Positions 27,564 through 36,547 of a stretch of DNA of 64,000 nt are shown piece after piece (the stretch's first letter is position 1; the number at the start of each line of letters is the position of its first letter). The DNA is taken from contig JAFXRG010000022.1 of NCBI GenBank assembly GCA_017526525.1, forward strand, positions 62,001 to 126,000, read 5' to 3'. The position numbers were made by a program, and so were the translations under genes. The notes below the pieces were generated by a model that saw nothing but the letters and a program-made list of their open reading frames with translations, had not been told where the DNA came from and made no database searches. Origin of the DNA: Clostridia bacterium. GTDB taxonomy: Bacteria; Bacillota; Clostridia; Christensenellales; Aristaeellaceae.

Positions 27564-28745
27564 GTGAAGTGTATCATTAGACAGTATAAACTGAGTGGCG
27601 GTGCGCCAAGATCATTGTTGGAACATATAAAAACACTTAAATCATTTGGCTTTGACGATATTACTTGTATGGCAATTGAGGGAGAAAAAGATATATACTC
27701 CAGATATTTAGATGAAGGTTCTCATTTTATTGTTCGAAAAAGTCTTTCATCTTTATGGGTGGAAAAAAAATACAAAGCTCTTTATGAAGAACTGAAGTGG
27801 GAGTATGAATATATAAAAAATGAAGCACCAGATTTAGTAATTGTGTTAGGAGAAATTGATGGAGCTCTGTATTCGCGTTTTTGTTATCAGCTAGGAATAC
27901 AGCTAATTATCTACATTGCGGGTGGCGATCTGTCCTCTAATGAAGAAGTTATTGATTTGTGGGAACATTGTGAGGTGATATGCTTTAGTGAAGAAAACTG
28001 TGATATCATAAAAAAGCATTTTGATTTGAATCATATCAATGTGATTTCCAATCGGATTAATATTACTATGCTTTTTCATGATTTGCAGCAAAAATATAAA
28101 GAACCGCAATCAAATATAAACTTTCTAATAAGCTCACGTCTGGATTTGGATAAAACTCTTTCAATATATTCATTTCTGAATATGTTACAAACATGTAATC
28201 TTGATAAGATCCGTATCAATATTCATATAGCAGGAAATGGAACGCAAAAAGCGGAATTGGAAGAATATTGCAATAATATACACAATGATAATATTCATAT
28301 AAAACTATTAGGGCATCTGGAAGATTTATCAGATGAGTTCAGATGGGCTCATGTAATAGTCGGAAAGGGAAGAAGTGTCATAGAACCATTAATGATGAAC
28401 AGGATAGGTTGTGTTATTGGTGATGATAAAATGCAATTATGCAATACAAAAACATTTGATAATTTATACCACTACAATTTTTCCGGAAGGAATATTGATA
28501 ATCCGAACATACAGAAAGACTTAGAAGAAGTGATCAAAGATATTCATTCAGGGAGTATAAATGTAGATGAGATTCAATCGGTTGCGAGTAGAACAAGGCA
28601 ATACTATTCAACTGATTTTTTAAAAGAAAAGGTTGGCTTAGTATTGGATAAGGGACTTAAATCGTATCCCAAAGAAAAGCATCCGCACTTATTGAAACAG
28701 TATCTTAAGATGATCATAAAAAAAATGCAAGGAAAATTGAAATGA
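27564..28745 (+). CDS. Divergent GT-B glycosyltransferase
   Basis: A 393-residue protein with the GT4-like layout but weaker motifs. The N-terminus is MKCIIRQYKLSGGAPRSLLEHIK, with an SGGAPRS loop like GGxxR donors, and the donor side reads VIVGKGRSVIEPLMMNRIGCVIGDD (about 272-296), where the usual second Glu context is altered. It starts with GTG at 27564, supported by AGGAGAA 7 nt upstream. AT-rich. The stop overlaps the start of the murB homologue (ATGA), so the two are translationally coupled. Sugar specificity unknown; it is a candidate for handling the product of the adjacent MurB/MurA pair. Confidence 0.8.
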   Translation: MKCIIRQYKLSGGAPRSLLEHIKTLKSFGFDDITCMAIEGEKDIYSRYLDEGSHFIVRKSLSSLWVEKKYKALYEELKWEYEYIKNEAPDLVIVLGEIDGALYSRFCYQLGIQLIIYIAGGDLSSNEEVIDLWEHCEVICFSEENCDIIKKHFDLNHINVISNRINITMLFHDLQQKYKEPQSNINFLISSRLDLDKTLSIYSFLNMLQTCNLDKIRINIHIAGNGTQKAELEEYCNNIHNDNIHIKLLGHLEDLSDEFRWAHVIVGKGRSVIEPLMMNRIGCVIGDDKMQLCNTKTFDNLYHYNFSGRNIDNPNIQKDLEEVIKDIHSGSINVDEIQSVASRTRQYYSTDFLKEKVGLVLDKGLKSYPKEKHPHLLKQYLKMIIKKMQGKLK

Positions 28746-29626
28746 GTAGAGAATATATACAAATACAGGATTTTGATCTTTGTCAATACAATTCATTTAG
28801 AATTGCATCAAATGCAAAAGTGGTTTTTTTCCCATATTCGACTGAAGGTGTGAGGCAGCTTTTTTTGGATTTGGGAGATATAAAACCAGTAATACTTGGC
28901 AATGGATCAAATACAATTTTTTCCAATGATATATGTACTGCTCCTGTGATTATTTCTTCTTTTTTAAACAAAATCTCCTTTATAAACAATATTATATCCG
29001 TTGGAAGTGGCGTTTCTCTTTCAACCCTTTCCTGGTTTGCACTGGAAAAATTAAGAACGGGTTTTGAATTTCTCGAAGATATTCCCGGTTCTGTAGGTGG
29101 GGCCTTATATATGAATGCGGGAACTTATAATGATTGCATTGGTGATAAGGTTCATTCTGCCTTGGTCTATGATTATAAAGCAAGAAAGATATTATCCATA
29201 GATAAACAACAATTAAGTCCATTTTGGGGGAAAAGGGATTCCTTTTTTCAACACTTTCCTTGTTTCATTATTTCATGTCAATTGGAGGCCTATTTAACGG
29301 ATTCATATGAAGACATTCTTAATCGACAATTATCAATAAAACAAAAACGCTATTTAAAACAACCACGTAATTATCCAAGTGCAGGAAGCGTTTTTAAACG
29401 TCCATATGTAAATGGAGAGTCATATTATGTTTGGAAGCTTATTGATGAAGCAGGATTAAGAGGTTATAGGATAGGAGATGCACAGGTATCAACTAAGCAT
29501 CCGGGATTTATTGTCAATGTTGGGAATGCTAGTGGAAAAAATGTTGTTGATTTGATGAACTATTGTAAAAAAATGATTTATCAAAAATATAATATACAAC
29601 TTAATGAAGAGTGGATAATTGTATAA
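28742..29626 (+). CDS. murB: MurB homologue: UDP-N-acetylenolpyruvoylglucosamine reductase in capsule locus
   Basis: FAD-dependent reductase converting UDP-GlcNAc-enolpyruvate to UDP-MurNAc. 294 residues with intact signature motifs: NSFR (R20), GNGSN (53-57), EFLEDIPGSVGGALYMNAG (109-127), the catalytic Ser in YPSAGSVFKRP (S216), and C-terminal LNEEW with the catalytic Glu. The length and the missing Tyr loop fit type II MurB. All key residues are retained, so it is probably active. It sits inside the AT-rich exopolysaccharide core, overlapping the glycosyltransferase upstream and directly before murA. That context, and the overlap coupling, suggest a supply of UDP-MurNAc or a lactyl-ether sugar for the polymer rather than only peptidoglycan. 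Confidence 0.9.
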   Translation: MSREYIQIQDFDLCQYNSFRIASNAKVVFFPYSTEGVRQLFLDLGDIKPVILGNGSNTIFSNDICTAPVIISSFLNKISFINNIISVGSGVSLSTLSWFALEKLRTGFEFLEDIPGSVGGALYMNAGTYNDCIGDKVHSALVYDYKARKILSIDKQQLSPFWGKRDSFFQHFPCFIISCQLEAYLTDSYEDILNRQLSIKQKRYLKQPRNYPSAGSVFKRPYVNGESYYVWKLIDEAGLRGYRIGDAQVSTKHPGFIVNVGNASGKNVVDLMNYCKKMIYQKYNIQLNEEWIIV

Positions 29627-29681
29627 AAAGATTATTCCTCATTGCCTTTTTCATATATGTGTTATACAGGAGGGGAAAAAT

Positions 29682-30932
29682 ATGGTAAAAATAACAGGAA
29701 CAAATCAAATTTTTGGATCAATTGATCTTAGTGGAGCCAAGAATGCAGCATTACCGTTGCTTGTTGCAGCTTGCTTTTGTTCAAAGACCGTTACATTAAG
29801 AAATATGCCAGTTGAGCTAAACGATGTTAAAGTACTCATATCTATATTGCGTGAAATAGGGTATGAAATATTAGTTGAAGATCATAACATATCAATTAAG
29901 AATCCTGCTGAATCAATAGTAGCATCATGCATACCCGAAGAGGCAGGAAGAATACGTTATTCATTGCTTTTACTTCCATTGCTACTTCATCAAACCGGAA
30001 AAGTTGAAGATCCGGCGCCTGGTGGATGCAAATTAGGTGACAGGAAATATGATATTCACATTGAGTCTTTGAGGAAGCTCGGGGCTAATGTGGTTGAAGA
30101 GGAAGGAAAAATCAAAGGAAAACTTCAGGGCAAATTCAAAGGAAATGAACTTTTGTTCCATATAGCCACAACCAGTGGAAGTGAGAGCGCAATTCTTGGT
30201 GCTGTTTTAGCAGAAGGTAAAACAATAATTAAAAATGCGAATACCCGTCCAGAAGTAATAGATATGATAAATTTTCTCAACGCCATGGGCGCAGATATTA
30301 CATACAAAACGCGGTATATAGAGATAAATGGAGTAAAAGAACTAAGTGGCGGGGAGTATACGGTCATCAAGGATAGTCATGAAGCTGTCTCTTATATGAT
30401 TTTAGCTGCAATGATGAGATCTGAGATTATGATAAAAGATTTCAATTTGGATTTTATTCAGGAAGATGCAACACTTCTGCGGCAGATTGGAGTTGATATC
30501 TATGAGTGGGGAGGAAATGTTTATGTTTCTGCAAAGAAAAAGTCATTGTTACCTTTTTCCATGGCAACATCTCCATATCCAGGAATCAATTCAGATATGC
30601 AACCCCTTCTAGCTGCTTTAGCATGTACCATTGAAGGCGAATCAATAGTTACTGACACAAGATTTAATGAACGGTTCCAATATGTAGATGAGTTTAAGAA
30701 ATTTGGGTTTGATATTGTTAATTATGAGAATTGTGCTGTGATTCATGGATCTAAGATGATTGAAGGAACAAGTGTATTTGCTACAGATTTGAGGGCAGGA
30801 GCAGCACTGACTTTTTTAGGTTGCTGGGCGAAAGGGTATACATACATAGACAATTATTATCAAACCCAAAGAGGATATGTTGGTATTATTGATAAGCTCA
30901 GATGTTTAGGAGTAAACGTGGATGAGGAGTAA
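29682..30932 (+). CDS. murA: MurA homologue: UDP-GlcNAc 1-carboxyvinyltransferase in capsule locus
   Basis: Transfers enolpyruvate from phosphoenolpyruvate to UDP-GlcNAc. 416 residues, normal for the EPSP-synthase fold. The substrate motif SGAKNAALPLL (17-27) and the fosfomycin-target Cys C116 in PGGCKLGDRKYDIH are present, as are TNMQPLL-like INSDMQPLLAALA and DLRAGAALTFLG near the C-terminus. Start at 29682, with AGGAGGGG 7 nt upstream; the frame is open to 29619 but that would overlap murB. Gene order murB-murA in a capsule operon is unusual. The 11-nt overlap with the next acyltransferase gene keeps it in one operon. Could also be a second housekeeping copy. Confidence 0.92.
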   Translation: MVKITGTNQIFGSIDLSGAKNAALPLLVAACFCSKTVTLRNMPVELNDVKVLISILREIGYEILVEDHNISIKNPAESIVASCIPEEAGRIRYSLLLLPLLLHQTGKVEDPAPGGCKLGDRKYDIHIESLRKLGANVVEEEGKIKGKLQGKFKGNELLFHIATTSGSESAILGAVLAEGKTIIKNANTRPEVIDMINFLNAMGADITYKTRYIEINGVKELSGGEYTVIKDSHEAVSYMILAAMMRSEIMIKDFNLDFIQEDATLLRQIGVDIYEWGGNVYVSAKKKSLLPFSMATSPYPGINSDMQPLLAALACTIEGESIVTDTRFNERFQYVDEFKKFGFDIVNYENCAVIHGSKMIEGTSVFATDLRAGAALTFLGCWAKGYTYIDNYYQTQRGYVGIIDKLRCLGVNVDEE

Positions 30933-31470
30933 ACTTAAGGAGTATCTAGATATTGAGATTTCCGGATTGGGTGTAAAGAAAGGGCTTCCAAGGCTCATCT
31001 ATTTCCTTAAGAAGATGAGATATGATCCGAGTTCAAATGCGATTTTTATGTTGCGTTTTTGTGATATGTACCAGATGGATGGTGGCTTAAAAAAATTTCT
31101 TTGTATGCATTATAGGAGACTACTTATCAACAGGTATGGCATTTTTTTTAATTTAAATCACAATTCGCATAGAGGGAAAGGGCTTTTTCTTCCGCACCCT
31201 TCATCAATTGTCTTTGGCGCTGGTGTGAATATTGGTGAAAACTGTGTTGTATATCAGAATGTTACCTTTGGTGCCAAGAAAAAGGGATTTGGGAAGGAAG
31301 AAGGTAGTTATCCTCAGGTGGGCAACAATTGCGTTTTTTATGCAGGAGCGACGATAATTGGACCAATCCAAGTAGGAGACGGAACCCAAGTTGGAGCAAA
31401 CTCAGTTTTGATTTGTGATACTGAAAAGTCGAGTATATATGCTGGGGTTCCTGCTGTCAGAAAGAGATAA
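30922..31470 (+). CDS. CysE-like hexapeptide acyltransferase
   Basis: A 182-residue protein with an N-terminal helical region (1-80) and a left-handed beta-helix resembling serine O-acetyltransferase: HNSHRGKGLFLPHPSSIVFGAGVNIGENCVVYQNVTFG, then NNCVFYAGATIIGPIQVGDGTQVGANSV. The His of LPHPSSIV and the IVFGAGV coil are those of CysE-type enzymes. In capsule loci such proteins acetylate sugars rather than serine. Overlaps murA by 11 nt and precedes wzx by 5 nt. Confidence 0.85.
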   Translation: MRSKLKEYLDIEISGLGVKKGLPRLIYFLKKMRYDPSSNAIFMLRFCDMYQMDGGLKKFLCMHYRRLLINRYGIFFNLNHNSHRGKGLFLPHPSSIVFGAGVNIGENCVVYQNVTFGAKKKGFGKEEGSYPQVGNNCVFYAGATIIGPIQVGDGTQVGANSVLICDTEKSSIYAGVPAVRKR

Positions 31471-31475
31471 AATAT

Positions 31476-32732
31476 ATGATAAGAAAATTAAAGCGTGTAA
31501 TAAATAATGATTACACTCTTAGCGTATTGTCGAAAATTATCACAGCTGTTATCGGAATTATATCATCAGCTTTCTCGACTCGTTATCTGGGTATCCAATA
31601 TAAGGGAGACTATGCTTATATTTCACACGTTGCGAGTATTTTAGTATTGGTATTTAATCTTGGAATATATCAGTCTTACTCATATAATTATAAAAAATAT
31701 GGGGAGAACATTCTGAAAAAGTATACTGATATTTTCTATTTTCAATTTGTTATTTTTCTTTTTATCACAGTTGTTTTGCTGGCAACTATTAATGATCCGA
31801 TAATATGCATGATTATTATGTTAGTACCTTTTAATATTCTAAAAATGCAATACAGTAATATCGGACTAATAGAGAATATTAGGTTAAGCCTTTTTTTAAC
31901 AGTTTTTAATGCGATAATATCAGCTTTTTGCTATATCGCCCTATACTTCTGGGCGCAACCAGGAGTTATTTATGTTGTGATATTAACAATTGCTGTGGAT
32001 ATTGTTACTATAATAGTATTTAGTATTAAATTGAAGATTGTACCCAAAATATGGGAAGTTGACATGACTTTTTTGAAGGAAGTCCTGAAGTTTGGGATAA
32101 TCCCGATGATTTCTGCGCTTTTGGCGACGATAAATTATAGTATAGATATTATTTTCCTAAAGCAAATGGGTTCTCCGGTAGAATTAAGCTATTATGCATT
32201 GGCTGCAACGATAATTAATTATGTTTGGATGATTCCTGATGCATTTAAATCAGTGCTATTTTCAAAAACAGCAAAAAAAATGGATATTGAAAGCATCGAG
32301 TTTTGTTCGCAAACATCAATAGCGTCTATTGTAATATGCTTTGTTGGTTTTGCTTTGTTGGGTCGGTTCTTTCTTGCCTTGGTTTATGGGAGTGACTTTA
32401 AAAATTCATATGGAGTAACATTATTGTTAATCTTAGGTGCTTTTGCAATGTCTATCTTTAAGGTGGTTGGAATTGTACTCGTATCGCAGGGAAAAAGGGT
32501 TGCACATTTCATATCATTAGCAGTAAGTTCGGTAATTAATGTTTTGCTGAATTGGTTATTAATTCCCAGAATGGGTATGTATGGGGCTGGAATTGCTTCT
32601 GTGTGCAGCTATACAGTTTGTGGAACAGTGTTGCTTATATATTTTTGTAAACTATATTCAATACCAGCAAGTCGGCTTATTTTTCCGTCTTCCCAAACAA
32701 TAACCCGGATCAAAGGGCTTTTCTCAAAGTAA
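31476..32732 (+). CDS. wzx: Wzx-type repeat-unit flippase
   Basis: MOP/PST family membrane protein of 418 residues that moves undecaprenyl-linked repeat units across the membrane. About twelve hydrophobic helices; the N-terminal LSVLSKIITAVIGIISSAFSTRYLG region and the late NVLLNWLLIPRMGMYGAGIAS segment are characteristic. It is the last AT-rich gene of the island; composition returns to GC-rich in the next gene. Together with Wzy and the Wzc-like kinase it defines a Wzx/Wzy-dependent pathway. Confidence 0.9.
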   Translation: MIRKLKRVINNDYTLSVLSKIITAVIGIISSAFSTRYLGIQYKGDYAYISHVASILVLVFNLGIYQSYSYNYKKYGENILKKYTDIFYFQFVIFLFITVVLLATINDPIICMIIMLVPFNILKMQYSNIGLIENIRLSLFLTVFNAIISAFCYIALYFWAQPGVIYVVILTIAVDIVTIIVFSIKLKIVPKIWEVDMTFLKEVLKFGIIPMISALLATINYSIDIIFLKQMGSPVELSYYALAATIINYVWMIPDAFKSVLFSKTAKKMDIESIEFCSQTSIASIVICFVGFALLGRFFLALVYGSDFKNSYGVTLLLILGAFAMSIFKVVGIVLVSQGKRVAHFISLAVSSVINVLLNWLLIPRMGMYGAGIASVCSYTVCGTVLLIYFCKLYSIPASRLIFPSSQTITRIKGLFSK

Positions 32733-32798
32733 ACGAAAGTGAAACTATAATGGTTATACATACGAAATTATAAAACGAGTAAGAAGAAAGGAACTTTT

Positions 32799-34031
32799 AT
32801 GAAAATTGCAGTTGCAGGAACAGGATATGTGGGGCTCTCCTTAGCGGTATTGCTTAGTCAAAATAATGATGTGACTGCCGTGGATATTAATAAAGAAAAA
32901 GTAGCTATGTTGACATGCTGGGAGAGTCCGATTCAGGATGAGTATATTGAGAAATATCTGTCAGAGCATGAAGAACGGCATTTGTCTTTATCTGCCACAT
33001 TGGATGGCGCTGCTGCCTATGCGGATGCGGACTATGTGATTATTGCTGCTCCGACAAATTACGATCCTCAGAAAAACTTCTTTGATACCTCTGCTGTGGA
33101 GAGTGTGATCGAATTAGTGCTTGCTTCTTCCGAAAAAGCAATTATGGTGATCAAGTCCACCATTCCCGTGGGATATACGGAACGCGTTCGGGCTAAGTAC
33201 AACACAGACCGGATCATTTTCAGTCCCGAATTCCTGCGGGAGAGCAAGGCTCTTTACGATAATCTGTATCCATCCCGTATTATTGTTTCCTGTGACGAGA
33301 ATACGCGAAAGGCTGCGGAGACCTTTGCGGCGCTTTTGGTTGAAGGTGCTGAGAAGAAAGACGTGCCTGTACTGTATATGGGCTATACCGAAGCTGAAGC
33401 AGTGAAGCTGTTTGCCAATACATACCTGGCACTTCGGGTAAGTTTTTTTAATGAACTCGATACTTATGCAGAGATGAAAGAGCTGAATTCGAAAGATATA
33501 ATTGAGGGTGTATGCCTTGATCCACGGATCGGGAGCCACTACAACAATCCATCCTTTGGTTATGGCGGGTATTGTCTTCCCAAAGACACGAAACAGTTGC
33601 TGGCTAACTATGATGATGTGCCTCAGAATTTGGTTCAGGCGATTGTAGAGAGCAATCGGACCAGAAAGGACTTCATTGCAGATCGTGTGCTTACAAAAGC
33701 GGGGTATTATTCAGCATCTTCAATGTGGAATGCAGAGAAGGAACGCCCGATTACGGTTGGTGTCTACAGATTGACGATGAAAGCCAATTCAGACAATTTC
33801 AGACAGAGCAGCATTCAGGGTGTTATGAAGAGGATCAAGGCAAAAGGTGCTACGGTTATCATTTATGAGCCAACTTTGCCGGATGGGACGACCTTCTTCG
33901 GTTCTTTGGTTGTGAATGATATTGAAAAGTTTAAAAAGGGATCGGATGCAATAATTGCGAACCGATATGAGAATGTATTGGATGATGTGAGCAAGAAGGT
34001 TTATACAAGAGATCTTTTCAGGAGAGACTGA
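32799..34031 (+). CDS. ugd: UDP-glucose 6-dehydrogenase
   Basis: Oxidises UDP-glucose to UDP-glucuronate with two NAD. 410 residues: N-terminal Rossmann fold GTGYVGLS (7-14), SPEFLRES (E144), K203 in AEAVKLF, and the catalytic loop [12 protein letters not shown] with C259 and D263. All catalytic positions are intact, in contrast with the regulator-fused paralogue at 37,723. AAAGGAAC precedes the ATG. It stops 2 nt before the epimerase gene, so the two act in sequence: UDP-Glc to UDP-GlcA to UDP-GalA. Confidence 0.93.
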   Translation: MKIAVAGTGYVGLSLAVLLSQNNDVTAVDINKEKVAMLTCWESPIQDEYIEKYLSEHEERHLSLSATLDGAAAYADADYVIIAAPTNYDPQKNFFDTSAVESVIELVLASSEKAIMVIKSTIPVGYTERVRAKYNTDRIIFSPEFLRESKALYDNLYPSRIIVSCDENTRKAAETFAALLVEGAEKKDVPVLYMGYTEAEAVKLFANTYLALRVSFFNELDTYAEMKELNSKDIIEGVCLDPRIGSHYNNPSFGYGGYCLPKDTKQLLANYDDVPQNLVQAIVESNRTRKDFIADRVLTKAGYYSASSMWNAEKERPITVGVYRLTMKANSDNFRQSSIQGVMKRIKAKGATVIIYEPTLPDGTTFFGSLVVNDIEKFKKGSDAIIANRYENVLDDVSKKVYTRDLFRRD

Positions 34032-34033
34032 TT

Positions 34034-35101
34034 ATGAAACACCCTATTGACCTGAACGGAAAAACGATTCTGGTAACCGGAAGCCCCGGCTTTATTGGGG
34101 CGAATCTGGTGCTGCGCCTTCTTCGGGAAATGAAGAGCGGGACAGTGATCAGCCTGGATAACATGAATGATTATTATGATCCAAAGCTGAAAGAATATCG
34201 CCTTTCATTGATTGAAAAGGCGGCGAAAGAATCTCCGGTTTCCCATGTGTTTGTCCGGGGAACCATCGCGGATACGGAAATGATCGATAATGTTTTCTCT
34301 TCATATCACCCGGCAGTTGTAGTTAATCTTGCAGCACAGGCAGGGGTCAGGTATTCGATTGATCATCCGGATGTGTATATCGAAAGCAATCTGATTGGTT
34401 TCTATAATGTTCTTGAAGCGTGCCGCCACTATCCGGTGGAACATTTGGTTTATGCTTCTTCCTCGTCTGTTTATGGCGGGAACACAAAAGTGCCTTTCAG
34501 CACAGATGATCCGGTGGATCATCCGGTAAGTCTTTATGCCGCAACAAAGAAGAGCAATGAACTTTTAGCACATGCATACTCCAAGCTTTATGATATTCCT
34601 TCCACAGGCCTTCGCTTTTTTACGGTATACGGGCCTGCCGGTCGCCCGGATATGTTCTATTTTTCTGCTACCCGGAAACTGGCAGCAGGGAAGACGATTC
34701 AGATTTTCAACTATGGGAATTGCAAACGGGATTTTACTTATGTTGATGACATTGTGGAAGGCATATTCCGTGTAGTGCGGGGCGCTCCTGAGAAGGCGAC
34801 AGGAGAGGACGGCTTGCCGGTTCCTCCATATGCTGTGTATAATATCGGAGGAGGGCAGCCGGAAAACCTGCTGGACTATATTTCAACGCTGCAGGAAGAA
34901 TTGGTACGGGCTGGAGTATTACCGGCGGATTATGACTTTGAAAATCATCGGGAGCTGGTGCCGATGCAGCCCGGAGATGTTCCGGTAACCTATGCTGACA
35001 GTAGAGCACTGGAAAGGGATTATGGTTTTACGCCGAAGATTGGAATCCGGGAAGGCTTGCGAAAATTCTGTGAGTGGTACAAGGAATACTATGGAAGCTG
35101 A
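34034..35101 (+). CDS. UDP-glucuronate 4-epimerase-like SDR
   Basis: Extended short-chain dehydrogenase/reductase of 355 residues. Nucleotide-binding GSPGFIG (16-22), active site Ser run (ASSSSVYGG near 141-149) and YAATK (Y168, K172) are present. The AQAGVRYSIDHPDVYIESNLIGFYNVLEACR block and the insertion RFFTVYGPAGRPDMFYF are typical of CapI/LpsL-type UDP-GlcA 4-epimerases. Context supports this: it directly follows ugd, with AGGAGA in the gap. Product would be UDP-galacturonate. Another 4-epimerase specificity cannot be excluded. Confidence 0.9.
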   Translation: MKHPIDLNGKTILVTGSPGFIGANLVLRLLREMKSGTVISLDNMNDYYDPKLKEYRLSLIEKAAKESPVSHVFVRGTIADTEMIDNVFSSYHPAVVVNLAAQAGVRYSIDHPDVYIESNLIGFYNVLEACRHYPVEHLVYASSSSVYGGNTKVPFSTDDPVDHPVSLYAATKKSNELLAHAYSKLYDIPSTGLRFFTVYGPAGRPDMFYFSATRKLAAGKTIQIFNYGNCKRDFTYVDDIVEGIFRVVRGAPEKATGEDGLPVPPYAVYNIGGGQPENLLDYISTLQEELVRAGVLPADYDFENHRELVPMQPGDVPVTYADSRALERDYGFTPKIGIREGLRKFCEWYKEYYGS

Positions 35102-35181
35102 AATGGCAGAAATATCATTCGAAGCCCTGACTGATTTATTTTTTCAAGGATAACAAGAAAGAGCCAAAAGAGGTAAGATTC

Positions 35182-36510
35182 ATGGAGTTTAATCATATTT
35201 ATCATGAACTGATTTCCGGAAAAGCGAAACTGGCGCTGGTAGGACTGGGGTATGTCGGAATGCCCATAGCTGTTGAGTTTTCAAAGCATGTAAAAGTGAT
35301 TGGCTTTGATATCAATGAAAAACGGGTGAATGAGTATGCCAACGGAATCGATGCTACCAATGAGGTGGGTCCCGCCATTAAAGATACGACAGTGGAGTTT
35401 ACTGCGGATGCAACGAAACTGAAGGAAGCCAGGTTTATTGTTGTTGCGGTTCCGACTCCTGTCAACGAAGACAATACTCCGGATTTGCGTCCGGTGGAAG
35501 GCGCATCCCGGATTGTGGGTCAGAATCTTACACCCGGAACTATTGTTGTTTTTGAATCTACGGTATATCCAGGTGTTACGGAAGATATTTGTGTACCGAT
35601 TATTGAAAAGGAATCCGGCCTGAAATGCGGAACAGACTGGAAGATTGGTTATTCCCCGGAACGCATCAATCCAGGAGACCGGGTACATACGCTGACTACA
35701 ATTAGAAAAGTAGTTTCCGGTATGGATGAGGAAACTACGCGGGAAGTCAAAAAAATATATGATATTGTGATAAAAGCGGGAACGTTCCCTGTTTCAAATA
35801 TCAAGACAGCGGAAGCTGTAAAGGTTGTGGAGAACAGCCAGCGGGATATCAACATTGCATTTATGAATGAAATTGCTATCATCTGCGACAAGCTGAAGAT
35901 TGATACGGATGAAGTGCTGGCGGGTATGAATACCAAATGGAACGCCCTCGGATTTAAACCCGGCCTTGTAGGAGGGCATTGTATCGGTGTGGATCCCTAC
36001 TACCTGACGAATGTTTCCGAAAAAATGGGCTATCACAGCAAGATTATCCTGAATGGACGCCAGGTAAACGATTCCATGGGCGCATTTGTGGCGGACGCGG
36101 CAATCCGGGAAATGATTGAGGCAGGGATGGCGCCCAGGAAAGCAGTTGTAGTGATCCTTGGGCTGACCTTTAAGGAAAATTGCCCGGATACCCGGAACAG
36201 CAAGATCGTAGACATTATCAACCGGCTGAAGGAATATAACATAAATCCGGTTGTAACAGATTCCTGGGCGGATGCAGAAGTGGCAAAACGAGAATATGGA
36301 ATTGAATTGACTGCCTGGAAGGATATTCCGAAGGCGGATTGTGTGATTGTAGCAGTTGGCCATAAGGAATATCGGAATATGTCGGTGATGCAGGTGAAAG
36401 AACTGTTTAAGAGTGAACTGGCAGATGATGAAAAAGTCCTCGTGGATGTAAAATCCCTGTATCGTATGGATGAACTGAAAGCCAGCGGTATGAGATTCTG
36501 GAGATTGTGA
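35182..36510 (+). CDS. UDP-N-acetylhexosamine dehydrogenase (WbpO/TviB/CapL-like)
   Basis: Nucleotide-sugar dehydrogenase of 442 residues, different subfamily from ugd. Rossmann motif GLGYVGMP (21-28), AVPTPVNEDNTPDL (89-102), VFESTVYPGVTE, YSPERINPGDR, and the catalytic loop LVGGHCIGVDPYYL with C267. The GHCIGVDPYYL form marks UDP-GlcNAc/GalNAc/ManNAc 6-dehydrogenases (WbpO, WbpA, TviB), which make amino-uronic acids. With ugd and the epimerase it predicts an acidic polysaccharide containing uronic and amino-uronic residues. AAGAGG precedes the ATG. Confidence 0.9.
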   Translation: MEFNHIYHELISGKAKLALVGLGYVGMPIAVEFSKHVKVIGFDINEKRVNEYANGIDATNEVGPAIKDTTVEFTADATKLKEARFIVVAVPTPVNEDNTPDLRPVEGASRIVGQNLTPGTIVVFESTVYPGVTEDICVPIIEKESGLKCGTDWKIGYSPERINPGDRVHTLTTIRKVVSGMDEETTREVKKIYDIVIKAGTFPVSNIKTAEAVKVVENSQRDINIAFMNEIAIICDKLKIDTDEVLAGMNTKWNALGFKPGLVGGHCIGVDPYYLTNVSEKMGYHSKIILNGRQVNDSMGAFVADAAIREMIEAGMAPRKAVVVILGLTFKENCPDTRNSKIVDIINRLKEYNINPVVTDSWADAEVAKREYGIELTAWKDIPKADCVIVAVGHKEYRNMSVMQVKELFKSELADDEKVLVDVKSLYRMDELKASGMRFWRL

Positions 36511-36547
36511 ATTTATGCAACTGGTAATAGTAGAGGAGACTGGACAT

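Noticed and set aside
23400-32760. Mobile element as the cause of the AT-rich core
   Set aside because: No transposase, integrase, terminal repeats or tRNA target were recognised; recombination of a cassette is simpler.
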